64,000 nt of DNA from Labia minor (GCA_963082975.1 OY720345.1:28466611-28530610), one strand, 5' to 3'. Counted from the first letter of the stretch, positions 10,833 through 22,654 are shown. A program made the numbers and translations. The notes: generated from the sequence alone by a model not told the origin.

Positions 10833-11665
10833 TATAGAATTGCTCACATAAATAAAATTTACACAATTTTTAAGTTAACAATAATAATGTTATTTTTATT
10901 TATAATTTCAACCCTTTTTGCACCCGTTTTTTTAAAAACTTTTTATAGAATTGCTCACATAAATAAAATTTACACAATTTTTAAGTTAACAATAATAATG
11001 TTATTTTTATTTACAATTTTAACTCTTTTTGCACCCATTTTTTTAAAAACTTTTTATAGAATTGCTCACATAAATAAAATTTACACAATTTTTAAGTTAA
11101 CAATAATAATGTTATTTTTATTTACAATTTTAACTCTTTTTGCACCCGTTTTTTTAAAAACTTTTTATAGAATTGCTCACATAAATAAAATTTACACAAT
11201 TTTTAAGTTAACAATAATAATGTTATTTTTATTTACAATTTTAACTCTTTTTGCACCCGTTTTTTTAAAAACTTTTTATAGAATTGCTCACATAAATAAA
11301 ATTTACACAATTTTTAAGTTAACAATAATAATGTTATTTTTATTTACAATTTTAACTCTTTTTGCACCCGTTTTTTTAAAAACTTTTTATAGAATTGCTC
11401 ACATAAATAAAATTTACACAATTTTTAAGTTAACAATAATAATGTTATTTTTATTTACAATTTTAACTCTTTTTGCACCCGTTTTTTTAAAAACTTTTTA
11501 TAGAATTGCTCACATAAATAAAATTTACACAATTTTTAAGTTAACAATAATAATGTTATTTTTATTTACAATTTTAACTCTTTTTGCACCCGTTTTTTTA
11601 AAAACTTTTTATAGAATTGCTCACATAAATAAAATTTACACAATTTTTAAGTTAACAATAATAAT
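10833..11665. repeat. 111-bp minisatellite, 7.5 copies
   Basis: Units start at 10833, 10944, 11055, 11166, 11277, 11388, 11499 and 11610, exactly 111 bp apart. Copies 3-7 appear identical; copy 1 and copy 2 differ at a few bases. Because 111 is 37 codons, the plus strand stays open for 279 residues with a 37-residue hydrophobic repeat. No gene context supports translation: it lies in the left arm of the P-like element, opposite to its transposase. The homogeneity suggests recent unequal exchange or slippage. Confidence 0.95.
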
Positions 11666-13629
11666 GTGATCGAGAAATATATTTGACAAAAATGTTGATG
11701 ATTTTGCTTGAAGATATATCCTTCTTACATATCAATCTGTTACACATTTTAATAAAATGTAGTAACATTTCTTTATGTAAAAGAATGCTACATCTTTTTG
11801 CGAAATCATCACCATGCAATGGACAAAAGTCTGTGGGGAAGAAAGGATCTGAAATGGAAGGAGAAGAGAGGATATTTGTGAGATGGATGATGCTAGGGAT
11901 AATACGGTAAAATTTGTCCATCTCTTCGGAAATTAGTTTTATGAAATTATTTGAGGGATATTTTGACAAACATCCCTCATATTGCCGGGATTCTGTTAAT
12001 TGATGAATGGAAATTTTTAAGGATGGATAAAATAAAAGTTGAGAGAGGAGCAGGGAGATTATGGATATCATTAATATTTTTAAATGATTTAGGGAAAAGG
12101 TCACATTCTTTTGCTTCCTTACATTTTCTAGCAATTATATTCTTCCTCACTCTATTTTGCTTCAATAGTCGCTTGACCTCGGTGAGCCTTTGGTACAATC
12201 TTTTCTTCCTGGGAGATAAATATTTTATCCTTGAAGAATTCAGATGGTGTAGGCGTATGTCCCGCTGAACACCTGCAATAATTAATTAAGTTTAAAAAAA
12301 AATTCCAAATAATTAATACAGAAAAGCCTAAGCAAAATAAAAATTTATTTTAAATCATTATAAAAAATCTATTTAATTGTAATTGTACAGAAGACGGGCA
12401 AAAGGAGGTAGGTGTTTGAAACTTACTTTGAGGTGTTCCTTGAATGATTCTGAACAACTTTATATGCAACTTTTTTTATGATCTCTTTTAGTTTAATTAA
12501 TAAAAATTAATTAATTAATCAGTGTATTCTCCTATAAGAATGCACTGTGGATGACATGTTGACTGTTTTCTCTTTTTTATCTTTAGGTGGCAGCACCTAG
12601 ACACACTATCAGTTTTTAAATTCGGTTTATTTTATTTTATTTTAGAAAATATAAACTCCCAAAAAGCGTTTAAATAACTTTGGTATGAATAAAACTATTT
12701 CTAAAAAACCGAAAAAGTCTTTAAATAACTTTAGTATGGATAAAAATATTTCTAAAATAAAATAAACCAAATTTTCCTAATTAATTTTACAATCAAGAAC
12801 CCTTTAATGCGTAAATAATTAATTATAGTGTTATATATTTATAAAGAAACGCCAAAAGAATGCTGGGTGTTAATTACAATTTACAATTTACCATATATAT
12901 AGCATATAAAGTTGTTCAGAATCATTCAAGGAACACCTCAAAGTAAGTTTCAAACACCTACCTCCTTTTGCCCGTCTTCTGTACAATTACCAAAGTTAGT
13001 AAAAGATTAATGAATTTTATTAAAAAATATAATACATACTTCTCACAGGGCTGGATTCCTTGCCGGTCAAGCCCAAACAATCTGATAGTGAAATATTTGT
13101 CGCTAAAAAAAATATTAAAAAATTATTTTCTATTATTATTAAATTATTCATTAGAAAACAAGATTAAATTTAAAAAAAAATGTTACACCAAAGATACACA
13201 TATAAATAATATATATTAAAATTCCAAAAAAATTAAATTGTTCTTAAAACATTATAAATATAATATACACACATGTCCCAGGCGTGGATTGCAAAAGATT
13301 AGCCTACTCTGAGGTCAATCCCAATAACACGTGTTCCTAAAAAAAAATTTAAAAAAATATCAAAAAATTATTTTCTATTATTATTAAATTATTTTTTAGT
13401 AAACAAGAAGATTAAATTTTAAAAGAAAAAATATTACACCTTGGAAAATAGAACAATTGTCCTCGTTCTCCTAAAGGCAGAGAATTTGTAAAACAATTCT
13501 TCAGAACACACTCGAGAAACTGCAAAATCAAAAATTTATTTATATATACATATATTATATAACTTTTTAATGAAAAATAATAATCAATAATAGTAAAATT
13601 ATATTAATTAAACTTACTTTAGAAGCCAT
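11652..13629 (-). pseudogene. THAP/P-element-type transposase relics
   Basis: Minus strand. A possible first exon at 13629-13618 (MASK, followed by GTAAGT) joins in frame to 13519-13440 (FLECVLKNCFTNS...RGQLFYFPR), which resembles the start of a THAP zinc finger (C-x4-C, then F.FP). The next candidate exon has an in-frame stop. From 12272 (after an acceptor CAG) the frame reads LSPRKKRLYQRLTEVKRLL, the basic/coiled segment that follows THAP domains in P-type transposases, continuing to about 11977. A frame shift then leads into 11652-12050, with CPLHGDDFAKRCSILLHKEM near the C-terminus, like the tail of P-element transposases. The catalytic core is not visible. The family call rests on short motifs plus the 8-bp target duplication. 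Confidence 0.6.
12380..12989. repeat. Perfect 88-bp inverted repeat with 434-bp loop
   Basis: 12380-12467 (TAATTGTACAGAAGACGGGC ... CAACTTTATATGC) is the exact reverse complement of 12902-12989. Inside the loop a second, weaker inverted pair (GGTTTATTTTATTTTATTTT at about 12624 against the inverse ending near 12768) could extend the folding. It lies between two transposase segments of the P-like element. I see no clear target duplication, so I cannot tell an inserted fold-back element from an inverted duplication. Confidence 0.95.
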
Positions 13630-13949
13630 ATTGCACGCAATTGGACGGCGTCAGGTCATGTATGGATGCCAGAGATATTTAAAATGGTCAACATGGTGAA
13701 TGAGATGCTTCAGCTTGAGGATAAATGTTTTCGGCAGTTTTCGGATAACCGAATCAAACCGAATTAAAATTAGTGCCAGCAGCGCCTCTAGTTGTGCACT
13801 AATTGTCCCACTGGAAAAATGACCGTCATAGAGCTGTCCTAGGCCTGGTTGGTACACTTATGTTTCTCAAATGGATTAGTATTTTGTTATTGACAACTGA
13901 AAAAGTTAGTCACTTTTTTGTGTGGTCTTCGATTTTTTATTTAAAAAAA

Positions 13950-14500
13950 ATGGATCAAATGTATTAAATGTATTAAATTTTGCGTTAAAAATTTAATAAA
14001 GCTCTCCAACGCACTTAACATGTTGAATGTGGCATTCGGTGAGTCTACTTTGTCTCAAAATAATGTTTATAAGAGGTATCAAATGTGAAGGTTTTGCTCA
14101 ATGTTTTCTTTGATTACAATGGCGTGGTGCATCATGAGTTCTTGCCAACAGCTCGTACTGTTAACGTTTGCGTGAAGCAATACGGCTCAAACGATCGGAA
14201 TTGTAGAATGGAATCACTTGTACGTGATTTTTTGGCCAAAAACAACACCCTAATCATGCCTCAACCACCGTATTTACCAGATTTGGCTCCCTACAACTTT
14301 ATCTTATTTCCAAAACTAAGGAGACGAATAAAAGGAAAGTATTTGCCACAATTGAGATAAAGTCGGAATCGAAGAATGAGCTGATGGCCATCCAAAAAGC
14401 GCATTTCAGAAGTGCTTCGAAGATTGAAAGAATCGTTGGCATAAGTGCATTATATCCGAGAGGAATTACTTTGAAGGGGACAAAAGAGATATTGATAAAT
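13950..14500 (+). pseudogene. mariner transposase, internally deleted
   Basis: Starts at ATG 13950. After a short slip it reads CIKFCVKNLIKLSNALNML then NVAFGESTLSQNNVYKRY, the mariner helix-turn-helix N-terminus. It then jumps at about 14080 to the catalytic region VFFDYNGVVHHEFLP. The HHDNAPAHTS block is lost, but RDFLAKNNTLIMPQPPY and PDLAPYNFILFPKLRRR remain. The frame is lost near 14340, and a tail (ISALYPRGITLKGT) lies in another frame. About half the usual 345 residues are missing. Confidence 0.85.
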
Positions 14501-14557
14501 AAATAAATACTTTTCGAAATAATTCAAAATTCACCTTTTCTTTTGAACAAACCTAGT

Positions 14558-15193
14558 ATATATTCTCACATGTCTACATTATTTACTAATGATTCATACT
14601 ATAATAATAAATTAAATTAACGATATTATTTATACATGACAAAAACAAAATAATTATACTTACTAGAAGAATTACAATCAGTATAATTACATGCTATTAC
14701 ATAAAAATAAAACTATTCAAATTAATTATTTGAGGGTCGTTTTTCTACTTTATAATTTAATTTTTAATTTATAATATTAATTTTTGTATCAACTATATAA
14801 ATATATATAATTTCAAATATATATTATTCTAAAAGAATGACAAAAATCCTGCTGCATTTATTTATGAATTGGAGAGTCATGTAATAGTATATAACTCTTT
14901 TGTATTGCTTGCTATCTTAGAGAGAAATATCTATAAAATTAACTAGCAAAGATATCATCATAAAAAGAAAATTTCTATTTAATGAGTAATATTAAATGGA
15001 ATGGAGTAAATTCAGGTCACAATTGTCGTTTTTTTTTTAAATCATTTTCCTTTTATTTGAGATCAAGGTCGTATTCACCTTATATATTCAAGACAAGGTA
15101 TATAAGATGATATATATTTATCATTTTTATTAGGATTTTTAATAAATATAATTTAGATAAACATCTTCAAATTATTTATTATTTCTTTAATTA
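14558..15193. other. AT-rich spacer
   Basis: No gene or shared repeat recognised. Confidence 0.5.
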
Positions 15194-15695
15194 CTATCTC
15201 GCCAGAGATTGTATTGATATCAAGAGAGATTTTGATGTTTTTATACGTTTTGAAGGTCCCTCAGTCATTTTCACTAAGTAAGGTTGAGATAAATGTCTGT
15301 GTGTGTATGTGTGTATCTGTGTATGTGTGTATCTGTGTATGTTTACAAGATTACGCAAAAACGGTTTGAGCTAGAATAATGAAATTTGGTATACGGGCAT
15401 TATTCGAAATTCGTGGTTTTCTATCAACTTTTGAGAAATGTAGCTCAACTGGAAGAGGGTCGTTACCTACCACGTTTTGATTTTTTTTCCTCTAAAGTGA
15501 CTGTAAAAATAAAGCGATATGTTTGATAGTTTTTCACATGATTAAAAATTGTATAAAAGTGCTATATATAGAATTTCAGCTTGATTGAATCGCTCAAAGT
15601 ACTGGAATTAATTTTTTAAAACTGCAATTCACGCGCCAGCACGTGACGTGGTGCCAACAACAAAGAGCCAAACACGCACTAGTTTATTTTTAGTT
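15194..15695 (+). repeat. Interspersed repeat B, copy 1
   Basis: Begins ACTATCTCGCCAGAGATTGT. It contains a GT-rich run, GATTACGCAAAAACGGTTTG, GAAATTTGGTATACGGGC, TTTTTCACATGATTAAAAAT and TTCAGCTTGATTGAATCGCT, and ends in GCGCCAGCACGTGACGTGGT ... GAGCCAAACACGC. It is non-coding. Copies: 20932 (reverse), 21822-22973 (reverse), 34557, 50797 (partial) and 56569-57068 (two partials). Confidence 0.85.
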
Positions 15696-17965
15696 AAATT
15701 TCTAAATTATGATATTTGTTACAACTAAGAATGTGTGTGTGGGCGAGTGAGAGAGAGAGAGAGAGATAATAATATTAATAATAATATTTTCCCCAAATAT
15801 GATATTTATTGACTCATTTACATAATCCATTTTTATTTTATTTAATTAATAATTTATTGAAAACTAAGCCTATTATTATTTAATAAAAAAATATTTTATA
15901 AATGTTTTAGTCGAGTTTTAATGAAGACGTTAAATTTAAAAATAATTTAAATGAAACTGATTGTCAATAAATTTCAGTTATCTATAATCCTACTAATTAA
16001 AAGTGTTTTTATGTCAAAATTAGTAATAAATAAAGTCAAGGTTGAAGTGTAATAAATCCGTCTCTTTAGGAGAGAAACATTAAAGAAGCTATTGAAAAAA
16101 TCTAACAATTATAATTTTCGTTTTAATTAAATTCACATTGAAGACTTTTCAAAATTGAATTCCAAATTTTAAAACAATACATCTCTTTCCCTTTACTAAA
16201 ATTATAACCATTAAATTATCTTGAATAAATTAAATGATGTGTAATTTTAACGTCAAAATCTTAAATATCTTTAAAAAAATCGCATCTCATTTAAATACAA
16301 ATTTAAGTAATTGTTAAGGTAAATGAATCAAACAAATCTGTAATAATAATATTACTTACCGATTTAAAGATATTACACACTGAGTATCCAAACGTACTCT
16401 GACAATTATTTAATATAATTCTGCTTCTATATAATATTTCCCCTTCAAATCCGCTCCTACTCTACTACTTCATTTTCTCTGGACATTTTCCGACTACTAA
16501 TATTATACATTTATGAATTATATACATTATTAACGAAATTAGTTAATGATATAATGGTTCTATTATACGGTCTTTTTAAAAAAAAATTGCAGTAACAAAT
16601 TACAAATTTTTTTTAGATAATTGCAGTTCTTATATTTATTTGTATACAGAAAAAATTAAAATTATGAGAAAAATTGAAAAATAAATAAAATTTATAAATT
16701 TACAAATGTTATTAATATAAGTATATAATATAGAGTACCTGGAACACCGAGCTATTGTTGGAGCCTTTAACAAATTTATACAATTTATTATTATAAACTT
16801 TAAAAATTTTACAATTTGTTAATTATTTATTACAATTGTTAAATGGGTTTTCTAGGAATGAGCCATTTGTTTCCTAAAATGGTAAAAATTAATTAAAATA
16901 ACTTGATTTTAAAATAATTTAATATATACAATATCAATTAAAAAAGAATGAGAAGAGGAATATTTCAATATGGATGACGTAATTGCTGACGTCATTTAAA
17001 TTCACTATTTCAAATTAAAAAAATACCAATATTTTTCATGAGGCTGAACCACTTTAACAAATGTAACAAGTATACATGTATAATGAAAATTCTTATTTGG
17101 ATTTGATTTTGAATTTTAATTTTTTTAATTTTTTTCTTATAAATACTAACATTTACTTTTTATTAAACGTGTAGTTTCAGTTTATACATAATTATATAAA
17201 AATGATTTTTTAATTTCATTCTAATTCTATATTAATATATTTTATTATTGTATTTTCGATTTTTCTTCCTAACTTGTTTAAATTTTTATAAAAAGCATTT
17301 TAAAAATTGTAATAGTATTTTTTAATATATTTATTGTTCCTTATTATCGTTGCATGTATATCAAATTTGATTAAATGTTTTATTTCTCAACATTTTTTTA
17401 TTTATATTAGCAAAGAATGATTTGTTTGACTATATTTTAAATTTATGTTTAGACGTTATTATTTTGCGAGAGGGGAGAGGAGCATTGCCGCCGAAATTTT
17501 CCTATAAAAAATATTATATTATTAATATTTTTAATAGCCATTAATATTTATATTAAACAAAAATTAAATTTTTTTTTAAAACAATATTTTTTTTTATTTT
17601 CACTACAATTTTTGTCAGTTAATTTTTAAAAAGAATAGTATGAAGAAATTTTAGTTAAAAAACATTCTCTGGAAAAGTTCCAGAAGGGTCATAGATTATG
17701 ACTTCACTTCAATGAGGATGCATTTGGATTTTATGTGAACAGGAATGAATTGAAATTTTGAATTATGACATATTTTAATTCAATTTTAATCTTTCTATAA
17801 AATTTATTATAATTTCTAATTCTAATTTATTATATTATTATTTGTATTAAATTTGTTCTTTCAATTACTATAAAAAAAGTTAAGTATTTCTTTGCGAAAA
17901 AGTAAATTAAAAAGTAAATACAAACAATCGCCAATGGCTCTTACTAGTCCCCATAGTAGTATTTA
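15696..17965. other. AT-rich spacer
   Basis: A (GA)n microsatellite at 15748-15767; otherwise AT-rich with no credible coding frame. Nothing recognised over 2.2 kb. Confidence 0.5.
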
Positions 17966-18055
17966 TTAACATGTTCCCGTCGGCTCCATAATTTGTCTAT
18001 TTATTTATGTGGCGGCATGAGCCACCGGTGGTACATGCGGGCGGGAACGTGTTAA
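17966..18055. mobile_element. 90-bp TTAA-flanked mini-MITE
   Basis: TTAA at both ends. Left CATGTTCCCGTCGGCTCC; right, inverted, CACGTTCCCGCCCGCATG. A second copy is at 45779-45846 with the same CCCGCCGG/CCGGCGGG ends. Length and TTAA flanks suggest a piggyBac-type MITE (inference). Confidence 0.65.
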
Positions 18056-18241
18056 ATATATATTTATTACACTTTTATTTATTACTATTTGCGAATAGAC
18101 CCTTCAGAGCTTCAAAGAGAAATTATTAATTATTGAATTTCCTTAGGCCGAACTTGAATCTTCATTGTGGAAGACTGTCGTGCTAACCACTATACACTTA
18201 AATATACTATATATATATATATATATAGTTCATAAATTTTT

Positions 18242-18745
18242 ACCGACCGACGATAGTAAGGGAGGTATTGTTTTCACACCAAATTTCACATGTGGAGATT
18301 TTTACATATCTCCACGAATCATGCATTTTCTAAACAGAAAAAAGTATTTTTAGCATGATGTCTGTCCGTCCGTCCGTCTGTCCGTCCGTCCCTCCGTATA
18401 GATGTGTACAGCCTGAACGGCTCAACCGATTTTGATGAAATTTGGTATATTTACTTAATGATCAACTTTTGGTGCAATTCCGGAAACCGGAAGTGGTAGT
18501 ATTAGAGATCGACAATAGGAAGGAAAGGGTTATTTTCACACCAAAGGAGATTTTTTTATATATCATCACGAATCATGCACTTTGTATTGGTTTTATCCTC
18601 GAGAAAAATCATATTTATTAGTTTTTTCTTGATTTAAAATTATATGACGTCATCCAGCCATTCATGACGTCACAGCTTGGTCTTGCATATATATTATAAA
18701 TAAAATAAAATTAAAAATGTTTATATTTATTATTTATGTATCCAT
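18242..18745 (+). repeat. Repeat A, copy 2 (3' truncated)
   Basis: Starts ACCGACCGACGATAGTAAGG. It has an expanded (GTCC)n tract at 18361-18393 and ends after the TGACGTCA block, before the GTCGGTCGGT 3' part. Confidence 0.85.
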
Positions 18746-19800
18746 ATCTATTTTTTTTAAGAAATTTTCAACTGGAATTTTGTTTTAATTGTGTTAAAAA
18801 TATAAACTTTTAAATTTCCATTAAATTTTATTAATTCTCTTATACTGCATCAAAAAATAAGGGTCTATTAAACGAGAGAAAAGTTTACAGGGGTCAACGT
18901 AGAAAAAAGGTTGAGAAACCCTAGATTAAATGAGGGAAGAATAATAACTAAGTTTAATAAAAATATCAAATATTTTTACATTTATCAAACTATGATCTCA
19001 ATCCGTTTTTTCGTTATTCGATTTGTATATACATTTTTTTATAAATATAAAGATCAACAGAAAGATACATGAATATTATTTATATTATCGAAATACCTAT
19101 CAATTGAAAAAAAATAAATTTATGTTCGAAAATAAATTAAAAACACATTCATGTTTTGTTTATATGTTGCATTTGTTTTATCTAGTGGTCTTTATGTTAA
19201 TGATTGAAAAATACAATTATATTTAGATTTTTTTCCTCAAAATATCGTACAATCATATTTCTCCTTAATTCATTAAGAACATTTGTCACATGCTTATAAT
19301 CAATTAATTGGCTTAATGAGTAGCATTTAAAATAGCTATTCTTAATTTAAGAATCCCATCCTTAATTTATTATTATTTATTATCTAATATATTGAAAATA
19401 ATATTTATTTTAATAAAATTTTCTTTTAATATAATATTAATGTTTAAAGTTCAATTTTTATATTTAATCAATAGAAATATTTTTCTGTTTTTAAAATTTT
19501 TTTAACAAAATTTTAATCATTTCAATTCATAAGTTACTATATATAGATATAATATGCACTTTTATTATTTTTTTTATATATAACAAATCTCGGACTTTAA
19601 ATACAAAATAATTTAGCTAATTTTAATTATTTTAAAAATAACCCTTTAAAATTTCACTTTCATATCTACTTTCTTTCACATTTCCCATTTCACACCATTC
19701 ATTAGTGTCAGCTTAATCGTACATTACCATATAACGGTCACCAATATATTCAACTCATATTTAAATTTAAATATTAATTTATTTGGTACACAATTAACAA
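18746..19800. other. AT-rich spacer with a hAT-end scrap
   Basis: GGTTGAGAAACCCTAG at 18909-18924 looks like one end of a hAT MITE (GGTTGAGAAxCxCTG type). The partner end was not found. The rest is AT-rich without a credible gene. Confidence 0.45.
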
Positions 19801-20066
19801 CTTTTGTACGTTCTACACAAGGATTAGGCCTATCAAGTCGGTTATATCAAATAGCTCTCTTAAGATCAGTAGAACGGGTCCTATCAACCTTTAACTTGAT
19901 TTTTTTGATCGGAGGCGCTACTTTTTATCAAGTAGCTTCCAAATTTTGATCCCGGAGTCTGAAAGAGAGCTAGAGAAATTCCCTTGCCAGGCCCGGGACC
20001 CGGGACTCGAACCGGGGGCTAAGAGAGTGTTAGCCAGCTACACTACCTCTCACCCTGTGGCGCCTC
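19801..20066 (-). repeat. tRNA-derived SINE, copy 2
   Basis: Minus strand: GGCGCCACAGGGTGAGAGGT at the head and a perfect B box GGTTCGAGTCC inside a GC-paired T-arm (CCCCG/CGGGA). The body shares ATCAAGTAGC and CGATCAAAAA blocks with copy 1, and the 3' end is GTAGAACGTACAAAAG. This is the best-preserved tRNA-like head in the window. Confidence 0.88.
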
Positions 20067-20931
20067 TTATTACAAAATTAGTTTAATAAAATCTATTTCT
20101 GATCGCACCTTCATAGTTAAAATAGTCGATTAATCTAGGCAAAATTTATGCTATTTAAATTAAAATAATATTAATAATATTTATTCCTTAACTTTAAGTC
20201 ATGAATTCTATGCAAATATTTTATTTTCTAGATTACAAGATTTTTATTTTTCGCAAGTCTCCTCCCTACCTGTCAAGGTCAGGTAAACGGGCAGGCGCCC
20301 CACACGCCACCCTCGGGCGTCAATTATGTATTGGCGCCAATTGTTTTAAACGATTTTCTATGTTGTGTTCTAGGACGTCAAATTTATCAGTTATATCAAT
20401 TTCGCCTGTAGCACATAATTACCTCGAGCAAGTATTTCTACCTGCTTTATATACAATATTATAGGATTCATAATTTAATAGTGTTTAAATTAAACAAAAA
20501 AAAAAGATAAAATTAAGATTATAATATTGTAGTGATCATGTGATTTTAAAAATCCAAGATAATGTGTATCAGATTTATAAATAAAAATTAATCTGAATCA
20601 TTTCAATCAATACACCTAAGGAAACTAAATTTAAATTTTAATTCAAAATTATGAAATTTATTTCTCATGGTTGCATTTCAAAAACTTAAAATAATTACCA
20701 TATAAAAATTGCAATTATGATAATATATAAATTTCAATATTTTTACATTTATTAACTAATTAAGATCGTTATATATCATAATCATACTCGTATAATATGG
20801 ATTTTTTAGAAATCATTTATATATATATACACTAAGTAATACTAGTTGCTACTATTATCAGTTTCATTAAATATCATAACAAGATTTTGTAAATATGTAG
20901 TTCTAGAAAAGTCAAATTATAATAAAATATC
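20067..20931. other. AT-rich spacer with a GC island
   Basis: 20265-20345 is GC-rich (GTCAGGTAAACGGGCAGGCG, two GGCGCC sites) in strong contrast to its surroundings, so it is probably a transposon scrap. It is not identified. No gene. Confidence 0.45.
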
Positions 20932-21395
20932 TGGAGTGTCTCGACTCGACTATCTTGCAATTTGAATTGGATTAAATGACATTATATTATATTTAAATTA
21001 AAGTTAATTAATTAAATTATAAATTTAAATTAATAAATAATATTTATTAAACCTGTGTTTGACTCTTAGTTGATGGTACCATGTCACGTACTGGCGCGTG
21101 ATTAGCAGTCAACGTGTTAAAAATTAATTCCGGTACTTTCAGCGTTGAAATTCTATAATAGCAGTTTTATACAATTTTTAATCATGTGAAAAACTATCAA
21201 ACATATATCTTTATTTTTACGGTCACTGATTGTTTATGATTCTAGCTCAAACCGTTTTTACGTAATCTTGTCTACGTACACTCATACATACAGACATTTT
21301 TCCCAACCTTAGTGAAAATGATTTAGGAACCTTCAAAACGTATAAAAACATCAAAATCTCGACATTTTCGTGATCGTAATACTATCTCTGGCGAG
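20932..21395 (-). repeat. Repeat B, copy 2 (reverse)
   Basis: Begins GGAGTGTCTCGACTCGACTA and ends GTAATACTATCTCTGGCGAGATAG. The middle shared with copy 1 is partly deleted after the TTTTTACGGTCACT point. Confidence 0.85.
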
Positions 21396-21821
21396 ATAGT
21401 AAAAAATAAAAATGGCAACTTACACAAACACCTAAATTTGCTATTATAATTAAATTAAATAATTAATTGCTATTATTTTTAAAAATATAATTATAATAAT
21501 AACACTAATTATTATTATTATAATTTACAAAAATTTTCACAAAACTTTATTTTTCAAAAGTATGCTTGTAATGTATAATATGAATACAGTGATTGATGTT
21601 TTTCAAATTCAAAAAAAATATTAATATATATATGTTTATAATTTTCTTTTTGTGAGTTATAATATTATTTTTTTCATGATATTATTCAATTTTCCCTTTC
21701 AATAATTAGAATTTTTAGTTAATTTGTTAATTTTTTTTACTGTATATGTATATAAATATTAAATAATCAATTTTTCTTATTTTTTTTTCAAAAAGTGAGT
21801 AAATAGCCTGGTAAAATTAGC
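21396..21821. other. AT-rich spacer between two B copies
   Basis: Only AT-rich sequence; no gene. Confidence 0.5.
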
Positions 21822-22114
21822 TGGAGTGTCTCCACTCGACTATCTCGCAATTTGAATTGGATTAATTAACACATATATTATATTTAAATTAAATATAATT
21901 AATCATAAATTATAAATTAAAATAAATAAATAATAGTTATTAAACTAGTGCATGTTTGGCTCTGTTGATGGCACCACGTCCCGTGTTGGTGCATGAGATT
22001 TGCAGTGTTAAAAAATTAATTCTGGTACTTTCAGCGATTCAATCAAGCTGAAATTCTATATACAGCAGTTTTATACAATTTGTAATCATGTGAAAAACTA
22101 TCAAACATATATCT

Positions 22115-22654
22115 ATAGGATCTGAAAAAAAATGAAATTTATTTTATTATTTTCTCATGAAGATGTTCTCGGAGCGACTAAGCAAATTCATGTTGCGCTG
22201 GAACATATATTTAAAACCTCGCTACCCCCTCTTAGAAGCCTACGATTGGCAATAATAAACGGGCCATCTATTGGGTCTTCGTTCAGTGCCTAACACGCGA
22301 TTGGTCGTCGAGAGCTCCCACCACTCTGCTTAGATGTCACCAGCAGGGTATAAAAAGCCATGAAGCAGGCTAGCCGGGGCAGTAGCAGTTGGGCAGTAGC
22401 AGTTGGGCAGTAGCAGTTGTGATTCAAGACGTTAAGAAGAACCTATCCGAAGAACGACGGAAATATCCGAAGAACGAAGAACGAAGAACCGAAGATTTCC
22501 AAGACGTTTATTTTTTCCTGTATATATTTCTAAACAAAAACGATAATTTTTTGCTACACTTTTCAATAAAAACGATATATTTTTTGCTAATACTTTTCAA
22601 CAAAACGATATTTTTTTAATACATCTGCTTCACTATCGAAGCCACCAACCCTAC
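22115..22654 (+). mobile_element. Solo LTR candidate
   Basis: A 540-bp insert in repeat B flanked by ATATCT (22109-22114 and 22655-22660). It has promoter-like order: an ATTGG box at about 22300, TATAAAAA at 22349, three 14-bp repeats (GGGCAGTAGCAGTT, 22377-22418) about 25-30 bp downstream, and AATAAA at 22565. No internal coding region or second LTR is nearby, so it would be a solo LTR left by recombination. It lacks TG...CA ends; some insect Ty3/gypsy LTRs also lack them and prefer ATAT targets. The class is inference. Confidence 0.65.
22349..22356 (+). promoter_or_regulatory. TATA box of the LTR
   Basis: TATAAAAA in a GC-richer context (CAGCAGGGTATAAAAAGCC), with an expected start near 22378-22382 at the first 14-bp repeat. 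Confidence 0.6.

Larger units (their letters stand above)
10628..13847 (-). mobile_element. P-element-like (THAP) transposon
   Basis: A 3220-bp insertion in a mariner leader with a perfect 8-bp target duplication, GTTGGTAC (10620-10627 and 13848-13855). P elements make 8-bp duplications. The ends both begin CAGG (left CAGGGAGGGGTCACGC; right, inverted, CAGGCCTAGGACAGC), a short imperfect inverted repeat. On the minus strand it carries THAP-transposase-like segments (11652-13629). It also holds a 111-bp tandem array (10833-11665) and a perfect 88-bp inverted repeat (12380-12989). Coding frames are broken, so this copy is probably dead. Confidence 0.8.
10542..14557 (+). mobile_element. mariner interrupted by a P-like transposon
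   Basis: The left end at 10549-10580 (TGTTCAAAAGAAAAGGTAAA) is inverted at the right end, 14520-14556 (ATTCACCTTTTCTTTTGAAC). The element's 5' leader (10581-10627) stops at GTTGGTAC and resumes at 13848 with the same 8 bases, continuing to the transposase start at 13950. The 3220 bp between (10628-13847) are a separate transposon. The ends match the mariner at 55554-58141, so both belong to one lineage. Confidence 0.88.

Noticed and set aside
10833-11665. Regularly spaced repeats as a CRISPR array
   Set aside because: Whole 111-bp units repeat with no unique spacers, and the DNA is clearly eukaryotic.
10830-11669. Long open frame with a 37-residue hydrophobic repeat as a multi-pass membrane protein
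   Set aside because: It is a by-product of a 111-bp minisatellite whose period is divisible by three. It has no promoter, homologue or domain and lies within a transposon arm.
19801-20066. Functional tRNA gene on the minus strand
   Set aside because: The tRNA-like part has a good B box but continues into a shared SINE body and tail found at two other places.
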